DNA of 64,000 bases from Nageia nagi. Taxonomy: Eukaryota > Pinophyta. Position numbers and translations under genes: made by a program. Position 1 is the first letter of the stretch. Every line of letters begins with the position of its first letter. Shown piece by piece: positions 1 to 9,771 of this stretch. The DNA is taken from contig JBITNC010000002.1 in the NCBI GenBank assembly GCA_050084985.1, positions 62,001 through 126,000 on the forward strand. Direction: 5' to 3'. A model generated the notes under the pieces. That model saw only the letters and a list, made by a program, of their open reading frames with translations, did not search any database and was not told where the DNA came from.

Positions 1-17
1 TTTTCGCTATCTTGACA

Positions 18-1706
18 ATGGCCCACAATAATCAACGGATCGCCTCACGAATTGGGTCCTCGAACCCTCTCTCCCATGGCGATCACCAACAATGCACTCC
101 AAGCAAACGGTTGAGGGCAGAGACCGGTGAACCAGTTCCTGTGGCTGCGCCTCTTGCTATCTATGATAACAACACCCAACGAGGCAAGTTCTTTCCTGCC
201 CATGGCCCTTCATCCTTACCTGCTGACTTGGAGCGCACCCTACACCTTTTGAATGAGCGATTGAGCAAGATTGAAGGAGCCACGCGTATCATGGATGAGG
301 CCACTGATAATAGGTTCTGTAATGTGAGCGAACGATTGGAGCGGATTGATGAACGTTGTATGGATCGATTCGAGTTGCTATCCGTCCAGTTGCAACATGT
401 CATCCGTGCTCTCCCCTCCACATCGAGTGCGCCACCTCCACAAAATGATACCTCTGCTCTTCAACCTGGCACTTGCTCACAACCACAACCTGCCAACGCC
501 CCTCAACCTCCTCCGTCTACCACGCAACCGCACAGGCCACAAGAACCTCGCATTCATCGCGAGCCACAAGAACCCTGCTCCCCCGATCGTGATGTTGATG
601 GAAATGTGGAAATGGCGGATGGCATTGGAAATACTGAACCTCCATCGCGTGTTGGAAATGTGGATGATTCTCATAATGCTAGAAACTCTGAAACTCCATC
701 GCACGTTGAGGTATTCCCTTCACCAATCGCTGTTTTGATCAATGCCTCCTTTGATGAATACAAGCGACGCTGCTTGCAGGCTGAGCGCTCGCACAACTAC
801 GTTCTCAAGCTGAAGAAGCATAAAGAGGATGGCACTTTACCAAAGTGTTTAATGATTAAAGCCCCTAAAGTCACCATCAATGATGATGAAGGAAATGCAG
901 TCTTCACCACTTGCCTGGAGTCTGCGCAACGTACAGCGAACATGGAATTCCTAAAAGGCATGATCACAGGAATGGAGAAAGCAGCCTCCAATCATAAACT
1001 AGCGATCATTGCCGTTACAAATTCCTTCAAAACAACATTGAGGGATGCCATCTCTGTTGTGGAAAATGCTAACGTGATAGAGTCTCACTCCATTCCTTCG
1101 ACGGGATGGTTTGAAGCTGCAGTAGCTTCTTATGGAAATAAATGCACTCAATGGATGCTGCAACATGTCCTTAAGAAAAGTGCCCAAGAGAGTGCTGCTG
1201 CTGCTCGTCAAGAAGCCCATGATACGGCCCAAGAGGAGGCTGATCGGATGCCCACCGAAGCCTCAGTTGCTCAACTGATCAACAAGAATTTTCAATCCTT
1301 GCAACATTCCATCCAGCAAGAATTGAAGGAGATCAAAGCTTTCGTTGGTTTCAAACCTTCTGCTCAACAGCCTGCAAAGAAAAAGAAGGCCAATAAAGTA
1401 AAAAACACCCAAGCTCTGCCAAAAAACGGGAATGGATCCGGGGACCTTCCCCGGAATACCACTTCAACTGTCTCTGGACAGTTGCCATCAAAGCCAAAGT
1501 ATAAATCCCGAAAGAAGCAGATGCCTGCCCAATCTGCTGGGCAAAGTGGTGGATCCAACGTAAACATTTCTGCCCCCCAGAAAGCAGCAACCCAACAAAC
1601 CAACACATCCGGTGGCAAGAGGAAACGAAGGCGCAACAGGAAGAAGAAGAGCGGCCAAAACTTGCAGAATACCAACAAGTCTGCAAACGCCAACGTTTCC
1701 GGATAA
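18..1706 (+). CDS. PLE1 ORF1, coiled-coil and basic-tail protein (562 aa)
   Basis: Uninterrupted ORF of 562 codons. The ATG at 18 is chosen because the PLE2 copy begins with a matching ATGGCC start (5470). Parts in order: Ser/Pro/Gln-rich N-terminus; a heptad-rich stretch at residues about 70-130 (LNERLSKIEG, SERLERIDER) that should form a coiled coil; a Pro/Gln-rich linker (135-190); and a central region (about 234-445) conserved with the PLE2 copy (ASFDEYKR, LQAERS, GTLPK, IKAP..TIND). The C-terminus is very basic (KKKKANK, GKRKRRRNRKKK) and could be a nuclear signal or bind nucleic acid. A GDLPRN motif near residue 475 is also shared with PLE2. I recognise no catalytic domain. Upstream ORF1 proteins with coiled coils are known in Athena-type PLEs. 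The stop TAA at 1704 overlaps the ORF2 frame. Role in particle or telomere targeting is inference. Confidence 0.8.
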   Translation: MAHNNQRIASRIGSSNPLSHGDHQQCTPSKRLRAETGEPVPVAAPLAIYDNNTQRGKFFPAHGPSSLPADLERTLHLLNERLSKIEGATRIMDEATDNRFCNVSERLERIDERCMDRFELLSVQLQHVIRALPSTSSAPPPQNDTSALQPGTCSQPQPANAPQPPPSTTQPHRPQEPRIHREPQEPCSPDRDVDGNVEMADGIGNTEPPSRVGNVDDSHNARNSETPSHVEVFPSPIAVLINASFDEYKRRCLQAERSHNYVLKLKKHKEDGTLPKCLMIKAPKVTINDDEGNAVFTTCLESAQRTANMEFLKGMITGMEKAASNHKLAIIAVTNSFKTTLRDAISVVENANVIESHSIPSTGWFEAAVASYGNKCTQWMLQHVLKKSAQESAAAARQEAHDTAQEEADRMPTEASVAQLINKNFQSLQHSIQQELKEIKAFVGFKPSAQQPAKKKKANKVKNTQALPKNGNGSGDLPRNTTSTVSGQLPSKPKYKSRKKQMPAQSAGQSGGSNVNISAPQKAATQQTNTSGGKRKRRRNRKKKSGQNLQNTNKSANANVSG

Positions 1707-3625
1707 ATCTATGGGGCGCGGTGGTGGATCCAAAACAGTTTGCCCTCATCATTTTCTCAAGAAAATTACCTTCTGATATTGACCTTCGGATTACTAATTT
1801 TGTAATCCATAATCTGTCAAGTAGAAGGCTCAGTTATGAGGATAAAAAATTGCTTGGTTTGGGAATCAAATTCATCCCACGTCCACCACCTATGACTGAA
1901 GATCTAATGCATGTTGAATTTCGGGCTTTTATTCGAAAGCTCAGACTTCGTGCATACTTTGGACCTGATCCAGTTTTATCTCCACAACCTGATGCCAGGC
2001 CTGATCTTCAACCTTTCTTTGGCATTTTTCCCTTCAAGATTCCTAAGTCTAATTGGAATCCCATAGAGGTGCATCATGAATTGGAGGCTATCATACGGGA
2101 AAGCGAAATTGAGTTCAAGGAGCGCATCTCGCACTGTGATTTCACCAAGCTTCCTCCCCTCCCAAGGAGATTTCTCCGAAGTCTGAAGCTTCTTCGCAAG
2201 GATCGCAGCATCATCATAAAACCAGCTGATAAAAATCTGGGCCTTTATGTCATGGATAAATCCTGGTATGTCAATGAAGGGCTTAGGCAACTCTCTAATG
2301 CTGCTGTTTATCTCAAGGTTTTGGAGGTACCTTGGCGCCTGATCTGGAATAAGCTCAACCATTTCATTGGCCTATCAGAATTACTGAAGCCCATCAGGAG
2401 CTTTCTGCTCAAGAACTTGGCTTCCAAGGGACGCCCATGCGCTTTCTTCTTGCTGCCAAAGATTCACAAGCCCCTCCTTGTGGGTAGACCAATTTGTTCT
2501 TACTCGGGATACATTCTTGAACCAACCTCCAGATTGTTGCATTCTCTTTTGCTGCCTGTCCTCATGAAATAAGAAACGCACCTGAAGGACTCTGTCTCCC
2601 TCTTACGTGATCTTTCCTCCATGAGGCTTCCTACGGACTGTTGGCTCTTCACATTTGATGTCGAATCTCTTTATCCAAGTATTCCAACTGATGCTGGACT
2701 ACACGCCCTCCGTAGTACACTAGCAGCTTTCCTTGCCGATAATAATCTCCACGTCTCCCTCCTGGATATCATCATAGGACTGGCAGAATTAGTTTTGACA
2801 GAACACTATCTTGAATTCGATGGGGGAATTTATCGGCAAATCCGTGGTACAGCGATGGGGTCCAACTTCGCCGTGGTTTATGCTTGCTTATTCCTGTGCG
2901 AGCTTGAAAGACATGTGTTTCAACATATTAACCTGGCGAATCTGCTGTATTTCAAAAGATATGTAGATGATGCGTTTGGGATATGGGTGGGCTCCAAAGA
3001 CTCTTTGCAAGATTTTTTTGAACGTTACCAGATTGTCTTCCCAGAGATCAATATCACGCCTTGTGTGTCTCAGCTCTCTGTTGACATTCTTGATATAACA
3101 TTCTTCAAAGGTGAAAGTTTTGCTTCCTCTGGCATCCTGTCCACGAAGTTGTTTCAAAAACCTCTGAATGCGTATCAATATATCCCTTTCATTTCCTGGC
3201 ATCCTCTTCATCAGAAGAAAGCATTTGTTGTCAACGAGCTACGAAGGTATCTGCTGAGAGAATCACATTCAAGTGGTTTCATGGAGCTCAAGAAAAATTT
3301 CTTTCTTAGATTGAGGGCCAGAGGATACCTAAGGGGATTTCTGCTTCGTTGTTTTAGCAAAGTTACTTGGAGAGATAAACAAGAGCTTCTTTCTCGCCTT
3401 CATACAATTCGAGGAAGAAAACGGACCCCCCTGGTTTTCAAGCTCGACTTCAGCACTTCAGCGAAGGACTTAGACTTGGGGGTTTTCCTAAACCCTAAAC
3501 TCCATAGGCGTTGCCAAGAAGTTCCGGCTCTTACTTGCATCCCTCCTCCTATAATTTGCTGGCGAAATCCAAGAAAGCTTGGATCATTTCTGATACGAAG
3601 CAGATTTCATAGTTCAAATACTTAA
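1703..3625 (+). pseudogene. PLE1 ORF2, Penelope-type reverse transcriptase with one in-frame stop
   Basis: About 640 codons in one frame, broken only by TAA at 2570-2572, where the PLE2 copy has CAA, so a single C-to-T change. Penelope RT features in order: N-terminal block (LGLGIKFIPRPPP), the FLLPKIHKP and GRPICSYSGY region (about 2440-2520), motif A FDVESLYPSIP with its Asp at 2657-2659, GTAMGSNFAVVYACLFL (about 2846), and motif C RYVDDAF with the catalytic Asp pair at 2966-2971. The thumb and C-terminal part follow (HPLHQKKAFVVNELRRYL). The protein ends at RNPRKLGSFLIRSRF, and no GIY-YIG nuclease follows. No ATG opens the frame: the conserved block RFRINLWGAVV overlaps the end of ORF1 in the -1 frame, so translation may depend on frameshifting or re-initiation (inference). 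Codons 3488-3499 (LNPK) spell a telomere-like CTAAACCCTAAA. The mutation is slight, so the copy is young or an assembly error is possible. Confidence 0.88.
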
Positions 3626-4067
3626 ATATTTAAATATTTAATTTTAATCATAGATTAAATACTTAAATATTTAATTTTAATCATTTTTCAATTTTTTTAA
3701 AAATTGATTTTTAAAATTGATTTTTTTTAAAATTGATTTTTGATTATTAATATTAATGATTTTTAAATGATTATGTTAATCATTTTTAAATGATTTTATT
3801 AATCATTTTTAAATGATTTCATTAATCATTTTTAATCATTTTTATTACTAAATATTTAAATATTTAAATATTTTAATATTTATGGAAGAAATTTCACATG
3901 GATGAAGTGGAAAGTAAAAGGTGTTTTCTCACTTCGTCCTCACTTGAGAATAGGAGCTGAATGGTTTTCCTCATGTTGTCTTCTTGTGCAACTAAAAAAC
4001 CAACAAATCTCTCCTTTTCTCCTATTTATTTGACATAATTTCATTGTAAAACCATTCCAAAGTGCAA
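3626..4067 (+). other. PLE1 3' non-coding region
   Basis: Very AT-rich with repeated AAATATTTAA and TTTTTAAATGATT words (3630-3880), then a more mixed stretch (3890-4067) up to the hammerhead. No ORF. It occupies the position of the PLE pseudo-LTR 3' region. Confidence 0.6.
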
Positions 4068-4109
4068 GTGCAACTGATGAGGCTTAATGAGCCGAAACTA
4101 GTTTTGCAT
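4068..4109 (+). ncRNA. Hammerhead ribozyme of PLE1 (type I, minimal stem III)
   Basis: The core CUGAUGA (4074-4080) is followed by stem II GGCU/AGCC with a 5-nt loop, then GAAA (4094-4097). Stem III is ACU/AGU (4097-4102) with no loop. Stem I is GUGCAA (4068-4073) paired with UUGCAU (4104-4109, one G-U). Predicted cleavage is after U4103. Minimal hammerheads of this form, thought to act as dimers, are known in Penelope-like elements and plant retrozymes. Confidence 0.85.
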
Positions 4110-4227
4110 GCAACCTTTGTAAGTTTTTGTAATTTTCCATTAATGAAAATTGCAAATTATTTTTCTTTGATTTTTGTCAATCTTTCAATTCTGATGTTGA
4201 ATTATTGAAAGCAGCCAGTCATCTGGT

Positions 4228-4395
4228 AAATTTTTTATATAGTCTTAAATTTTTTATATAGTCAAAAAATTTTTATATAGTCTTAAAATTTTTTATATAG
4301 TCTTAAATTTTTTATATAGTCTTAAATTTTTTATATAGTCTTAAAATTTTTTATATAGTCTTAAATTTTTTATATAGTCTTAAATTTTTTATATA
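4228..4395 (+). repeat. PLE1 3' tail, 19-bp tandem units
   Basis: About nine copies of a unit close to TCTTAAATTTTTTATATAG, in place of a poly(A) tail. The last unit passes into telomeric CCTAAAC repeats at 4396 with no other DNA between. Confidence 0.8.
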
Positions 4396-4803
4396 ACCTA
4401 AACCTAAACCCTAAACCCTAAATAACCCTAAACCCTAAACCCTAAAACCCTAAAACCCTAACCTAAACCCTAAACCCTAAACCCTAAACCCTAAAACCCT
4501 AAACCCTAAACCCTAAACCCTAAACCCTAAACCCTAAACCACCTTAAAACCCTAAACCCTAAACCCTAAACCTTAAACCCTAAACCCTAAACCCTAAACC
4601 CTAAACCTAAAACCCTAAACCCTAAACCTCTAAAACCCTAAACCCTAAACCCTAAACCCTAAACCCTAAACCCTAAACCCTAAAAACCCTAAAACCCTAA
4701 ACCCTAAACCCTAAAAACCCTAAACCCTAAACCCTAAACCCTAAACCCTAAACCCTAAATCCCTAAAACCCTAAAAACCCTAAAACCCTAAACCCTAAAC
4801 CCT
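4396..4803 (+). repeat. Telomeric (CCCTAAA)n tract
   Basis: About 400 bp of CCCTAAA with frequent one-base length variants (CCCTAAAA, CCTAAA). The right edge merges with CCCTGAAC of the truncated PLE2 copy. The tract lies between the 3' tail of PLE1 and the 5' break of that copy, as expected if telomerase capped the broken copy and PLE1 was later added on the cap. Confidence 0.9.
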
Positions 4804-5055
4804 GAACTACATCGGCTTTGCCAACAAGTTCCCGCTCTGCAATCCCTTCCACTCCCGATCGTGTGCTGGCGCAACCCAAGAAAATTGGGTAGTTTTTTGA
4901 TGAAGAGTAGATTTGATTAATTAATTAATTATTAATTAATTAATTAATTAATTATTAATAATAATAATTATTAATAATTAATAATTAATATTTTTTAATT
5001 ATTAATTATTAAATAATTATTTATTAAATATTTTTTATTAAATATTTTATTGTAA

Positions 5056-5205
5056 TAGGTTGGCATACGATTAACGGTGCCAACACGATTTGTATTGAAT
5101 TGTCAACACGGTTTGTAATGAATTGGCATACGGTTATCGGTGCCAACACGGTTTGTAATGAGTTGGCATACGGTTATCGATGCCGACACGGTTTGTATTG
5201 TAATG
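5056..5205 (+). repeat. 43-bp tandem repeat in the PLE2 pseudo-LTR (left)
   Basis: Three to four degenerate units containing TTGGCATACGGTTATCGGTG and CAACACGGTTTGTAATGA. The same repeat occurs at about 9862-10006 in the right copy. Confidence 0.75.
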
Positions 5206-5293
5206 TGTTGTGGGTTTCAAGAAACCATAACCCTAATTAGGGTTTTTGTGTTTCTTTTATATATGTAAGGTTATGTACGAGTTTTCTCATAGA

Positions 5294-5335
5294 GTGCAAC
5301 TGATGAGGAGTAAATCTCCGAAACCGGTCTTGCAC
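5294..5335 (+). ncRNA. Hammerhead ribozyme, left PLE2 pseudo-LTR
   Basis: Stem I GUGCAA/UUGCAC is perfect (5294-5299 with 5330-5335). Core CUGAUGA is at 5300-5306, stem II GGAG/CUCC with loop UAAAU, GAAA at 5320-5323, and stem III ACC/GGU without a loop. Cleavage is predicted after C5329. All core bases are present. It lies about 135 bases upstream of the PLE2 ORF1 ATG. Confidence 0.9.
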
Positions 5336-5469
5336 AGCTCTTTGAGAAGTAATTATAGAATTTTCCTTGAATTTTTTCTATAATATTGTTCAATTTCCTT
5401 ACATCTTTTTTGGAAGCTGCCGAGTGTTTTTCTTAATTTTTTAAGTAACCCTAATTTTTCTGAATACAC

Positions 5470-7845
5470 GATGGCCACCAAAAATTCTATTTCCGCTCGA
5501 TAAGAAGGATCTTCGAATCCTTCGACATCAGGCGGCCCACAACAAATTGTTCCTGCAGAGAATAAAAGATAGAAGTTCGAGGATGGAGTTATTCGTAACA
5601 CTGAAGCGCGCTCGCACCAGTTAGCGCTCCAGGGATCTGCAGCAGATACCGAGCAAGCTATTATAATCGGTACTCCAAATGAACCAGGGCACTCCAAAGA
5701 TCACTCTTTTATCCAGATCCAGAAAAAGCTACAACGAGTTGATCATTCATTTCAATACATGGAGGAGAAAATGAAACGCATGGAGGAAGTGGCGGATAAA
5801 CGGTATGAGGAATATATAGATAGAATGGAAAGAATGGAGGAGAGAGCCACCGATCGTTACGAAACCATAACGGTTCAGATCCAACATGCACTCATGAGGT
5901 TGGGTGCGTTCGCACATACACAGGGTGCAGCTCATCATGACATGCAAAGCTCGCAGAATGAAGAAGGGTCAGGCGTGGACAGAGTGCCAGCCACTCCATT
6001 CACCAACCACGACGTTTTTGAAAATGTCACTCCTCCGGTTCACGTTTGCGTGCATGGTGCGGGTGCAGTCCACGATTACATGCAGGGTGCAGGTACAGTA
6101 GGTGCCAACATCAATGCATAGTCCCTCCATGACGTAGCGCAGCTCATGCAATCCCACGACGTAGCGCAGCCCATGCAATCATGCGTTCCTCCTTTTCAAA
6201 ATGTGCACGATGTTTTAAACGCGCACGATGTTCTTCAAAACACGTCCGTTGACCATGCACATGCTCCACGATTCCAAAACGCATCCGATCTTCCACAGCA
6301 GGCGACGAACGTGACTGGAGAACTACGTCAGGTATTGGATCCCACCCGTTATGCCACGCACGCGATACATACCACGTCTGCAGCTGCCCAGACCCAGCGT
6401 GCGACAGTCCAACGTCGCCATTTCATGCATGACAGGGAAGGGGTCGGGGATGGAGAACCAAATCGTGCGGAAGGAGATTCAAATCGTGCACGAGTGAATG
6501 AAGATCGAAATAATGGAGATAACGGAGGACGACCCCATCACCACCACAGAATATGGAAGAAGATGTGCCTCCAGTTAATGAAGAGCTGCCTTATCCCACA
6601 TCCATTGCTTCCCTCATTTCTGCATCGTTTAATGAATACAAGCGACTATTTTTGCAAGCAGAGAGGTCCGAGGATTATGTAAAATGACTGCGCCTGCACA
6701 AAGATAATGGAACTTTGCCAAAAATTCTGCAGATCAAGGCGCCCAGTCTCACCATCAACGACGGAGAAGCTCAAGCTGCCATGAGCTCCGCCTTTGATGA
6801 AGTGCAGAGAGAAGCTAATCAGTTATTTTTAAATGCATTTATATCTAGCATCGAGAAAGCTAATGCTAATCATCTCCAGTTAGTACCGGCTACCGTCTGA
6901 GCTTTCTCAACAACTCTGAATGAAGCCATTAATGCTGCACTGCAGATTCTGTATATCGGGACTTTTTCCATTCCATGGGAAGAATGGAAAATAGCAGCGC
7001 AAAAGAAGTTTGATGAGAAATGTAATAACTGGCTGCTAAGTCATTCACTCCGGAAAAGCGCCAGAGAATAAGCTGAGCTAACTCGGTAGAAAGCTCAGGA
7101 TGCTGCAATGAAGGAGGCTGATCAGTTGCCAACCGAACCCTCCATCAACAGACTCATCAATGAAAAAGTCAATCAAGCTGTTTCAGCTCTTCAGAAGGAG
7201 ATGCGCAAGCTTTTTGAACACAAGCCAAACGCTTCTAAAAAGAAGAGTCAACAACAGCAACAACTTTAGCAGAATATACCTCCTCCTAAGCAACAACAGA
7301 AAAAGAAGCAGCAACAGCAGCAGCAGCAGTCGAAACAGCAGAAGGTACCTTTGGTAAAAAGGCAACAATCGAGGTAGCAGCAGTATCAGCAACAGAAGCA
7401 ACAGCAACTGAGACAGCAGCAACAGCAGCAGAAGCAACAACAACCGAGACAACAGCAGAAGCAACAACAAGAGTCGAGGTCAAAAAACGGGTTTGCTTCC
7501 AGGGACCTTCCCCGGAATGCCATCTCCACTGCTTATGGACCATCGCAATTTGCGAAAAAGTCCAACCCTCGACTGATGAAAGAGCCTGTCCGATTTGCTG
7601 GACATCCTGGTGGCTCAAGGCACACCACCCGCTCTGTGATCCCCAGTTGGCAGAACCCTCATTCAAAAGGGTTAAGAGGAGAACCCTACAGCAACAGCAC
7701 AGGGTATCCTCGAGTTCACAGCAGCAGCAGCAGGCCACCTCGCAGGATGAATCCTCTGCAGAACTACAACTTCAGTAGACCCTCCAGCAACAGGTTCCCA
7801 GATCGCAGAGTCCATTGGCCGATGGAAGAACCCGCTTCAGGATAA
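5470..7845 (+). pseudogene. PLE2 ORF1 remnant
   Basis: Starts ATGGCCACC like PLE1 ORF1 and is broken by several stops and frame changes (first stop after ten codons). Recognisable pieces: a coiled-coil stretch around 5759-5900 (EEKMKRMEEV, DRMERMEERA) and the central conserved region around 6590-7200 (ASFNEYKR, LQAERS, GTLPK, IKAP..TIND, DQLPTEPS). A CAG/CAA-rich, Gln-coding stretch (7240-7490) stands where PLE1 has its basic linker. A RDLPRN motif (about 7500) follows, and the end PASG-stop matches the NVSG-stop of PLE1. The Gln expansion is specific to this copy. The coding start and end are supported by comparison with PLE1 only. Confidence 0.75.
7240..7490 (+). repeat. CAG/CAA trinucleotide-rich tract in PLE2 ORF1
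   Basis: Runs of CAG and CAA with interspersed AAG, read as poly-Gln in the ORF1 frame. It is absent from PLE1 at the same place, so it probably arose by slippage. Confidence 0.75.
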
Positions 7846-9771
7846 ACTCCTGGGGGGTGGTGATCAAGCCTCGTCTTCTTGCTCTCGTGTACTTTTCTCA
7901 AAAAACGGCTGCGGAGATTGATAATAGGATTACCAATCCGGTAATCCATAATCTCTCCCACCGTTATTTAAGTTGCGATGACCTGAGGCTTCTAGGCTTG
8001 GGTGTCAAGTTTATTCCACGACCACCACCCATGACTGCTGACAAGATGCGTTTGGAGTTTAGAGCATTTGCTCGAAGACTTAGGTTGCGTGTCTTTTTTG
8101 GTGCCAAAGATGTAAACAGGGAAGCTGAAAATTGTCCAGAGCCAAGATATCAACATGAGCTTCTACCTTTCCGAGGAGTGTTTCCCTTCAGTATGCCGAA
8201 GCCATGGTGGAATCCGTAGGAAGTAAATATGGATCTTGAAGAAGTAATTCGGAAGGGAGAGAGCATGTTTGTGGATCTGCTTTCTCGGTGCTCTTTTGTT
8301 AAGCTTCCTCCACTCCCGCGCGGACTTATGAGAAGCCTAAAGCTTTTACGCAAAGATTCCAGCATCATCATCAAGCCGGCGGATAAGAATTTGGGCCTTG
8401 TATTTCTTGATCGATCCTGGTATGTTTCAGAAGGATTAAGGTAACTTTCTGATGAGAAGGTTTATTGCAGGATTGCAGAGGTTCCTTGGAGGTTGATATG
8501 GCACAAGCTGAAGTACTACATCGGGCAATCAAAACTCTTCAAAGGAATTGAGGGTTTCCTTTTGAAGAATCCAATTTCCTGTGCGCGTCCTTGCGCTTTC
8601 TTTTTGTTGCCCAAGATCCATAAACCCGTTCTGGTAGGAAGGCCCATTTGTTCTTACACGGGATATCTTCTTGAACCTGCATCCAGATTGTTGCATTCAC
8701 TTCTGCTGCCTGTATTACTTAGCCAAAAATTTCATCTCAAAGATTCTCTCACCTTGCTCAAAGAAGTCTCCGTGATTCAAGTCCCGCAGAGTTGCCTCCT
8801 CTTCACATTTGATGTTGAATCACTTTACCCAAGCATCCCCACACAGGTTGGACTTCAGGCACTCCGGATTATGCTTTCTACTTTCATGATACAGAACGGG
8901 CTCGACATGGGTTTGTTTGAGCTTATCATCAGTTTGGCAGAGTTAGTTCTCACTGAGCACTATCTGGAGTTTAATGGAGGAATATTTAAGCAAATTCGAG
9001 GGACAGCAATGGGAAAGTAACTTTGCCGTGGTTTATGCCTGCCTCTTCTTGTGCCATTTGGAGATGCAGGTTATCGAAAGCTTTGATGACTCCAATTTGC
9101 TATATTACAAGAGATATGTGGATGATGCTTTTGGTATCTGGACAGGTTCTGAAGAAACTTTGCAGGATTTCTTCAGACATTATCAGAGTATTCATGCGGA
9201 AATTAAGATTACCCCTGTTGTCTCCTATTCGGAAGTGGACATTCTGGATGTTACTTTCTTCAAAGGAAGGAATTTTGATATTACTGGAGTTCTTTCTACA
9301 AGGTGCTTTCAAAAACCATTGAATGCCTATCAGTACATTCCATACAGATCTTGGCATCCTCTGCATCAGAAGAGATCATTTGTTATCAATGAGTTACGAA
9401 GGTACCTACTCAGAGAGTCAGATCCTGCAGGCTTTTTGGAGCTGAAGAAGAATTTTTTCCGCAGACTTCGAGCAAGAGGTTATCCAACCAAGTTTCTACT
9501 CTATTGTTTCAGCAAGGTCACATTGGGAGATAAAACAGAGCTTCTCTCTCGTTTGCAGTCAACTACTCGAGGGGGAAAGAGGACCCCCCTTGTCTTCAAG
9601 CTTAACTTTAGCAAATCTGCTAAAGACTTGGACTTGGGGGCTACCCTAAACCCTGAACTACATCGGCTCTGCCAACAAGTTCCCGCTCTGCAATCCCTTC
9701 CACTCCCGATCGTGTGCTGGCGTAACCCAAGAAAATTGGGTAGTTTTTTGATGAAGAGTAGATTTGATTAA
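7815..9771 (+). pseudogene. PLE2 ORF2, Penelope-type reverse transcriptase, broken
   Basis: Aligns with PLE1 ORF2 from the shared RFRINSWGVV block to the common end (RNPRKLGSFLMKSRF). Breaks: stop TAG at 8217 in NPWWNP-stop-EV, stop TAA at 8442 where PLE1 has CAA, and one inserted base at about 9015 in GTAMG that moves the reading to the next frame (the rest is open from 8974 to 9771). Motif A FDVESLYPSIP (about 8808) and motif C RYVDDAFGIW (about 9113) are intact in sequence. No nuclease domain follows. The telomere-like ACCCTAAACCCT at 9643-9654 encodes part of TLNPELH. Confidence 0.85.

Larger units (their letters stand above)
1..4398 (+). mobile_element. PLE1: endonuclease-less Penelope-like retroelement, 5' end at or beyond window edge
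   Basis: Order seen: ORF1 (18-1706), ORF2 reverse transcriptase (1703-3625), AT-rich 3' region, hammerhead ribozyme (4068-4109), then a 19-bp-unit tandem tail (about 4228-4395) that runs straight into CCCTAAA repeats. The RT motifs (see ORF2) are those of Penelope-like elements, and the protein stops shortly after the RT with no GIY-YIG endonuclease. Endonuclease-deficient PLEs are known from telomeres of bdelloid rotifers, fungi and Selaginella (Athena/Coprina type). Junction with telomeric DNA at the 3' end fits that group. Only 17 bases precede the ORF1 ATG, so any upstream pseudo-LTR lies outside the window. Confidence 0.85.
4792..5459 (+). mobile_element. 5'-truncated PLE2 copy acting as left pseudo-LTR
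   Basis: Nearly identical to 9643-10266: the last ~42 codons of ORF2 (to stop TAA 4918-4920), an AT-rich stretch, a 43-bp tandem repeat and the hammerhead. The copy starts inside ORF2 at the telomere-like ACCCTAAACCCT, where it fuses with the telomeric tract, so the exact edge is ambiguous within 12 bases. It ends with one 18-bp tail unit, then the 5' UTR of the full PLE2 begins (5460). This is the partial tandem arrangement typical of PLEs. Confidence 0.85.

Noticed and set aside
3560-3700. GIY-YIG endonuclease after the PLE1 RT
   Set aside because: ORF2 ends at 3625 and the following DNA is AT-rich with no open frame in any phase carrying GIY or YIG motifs.
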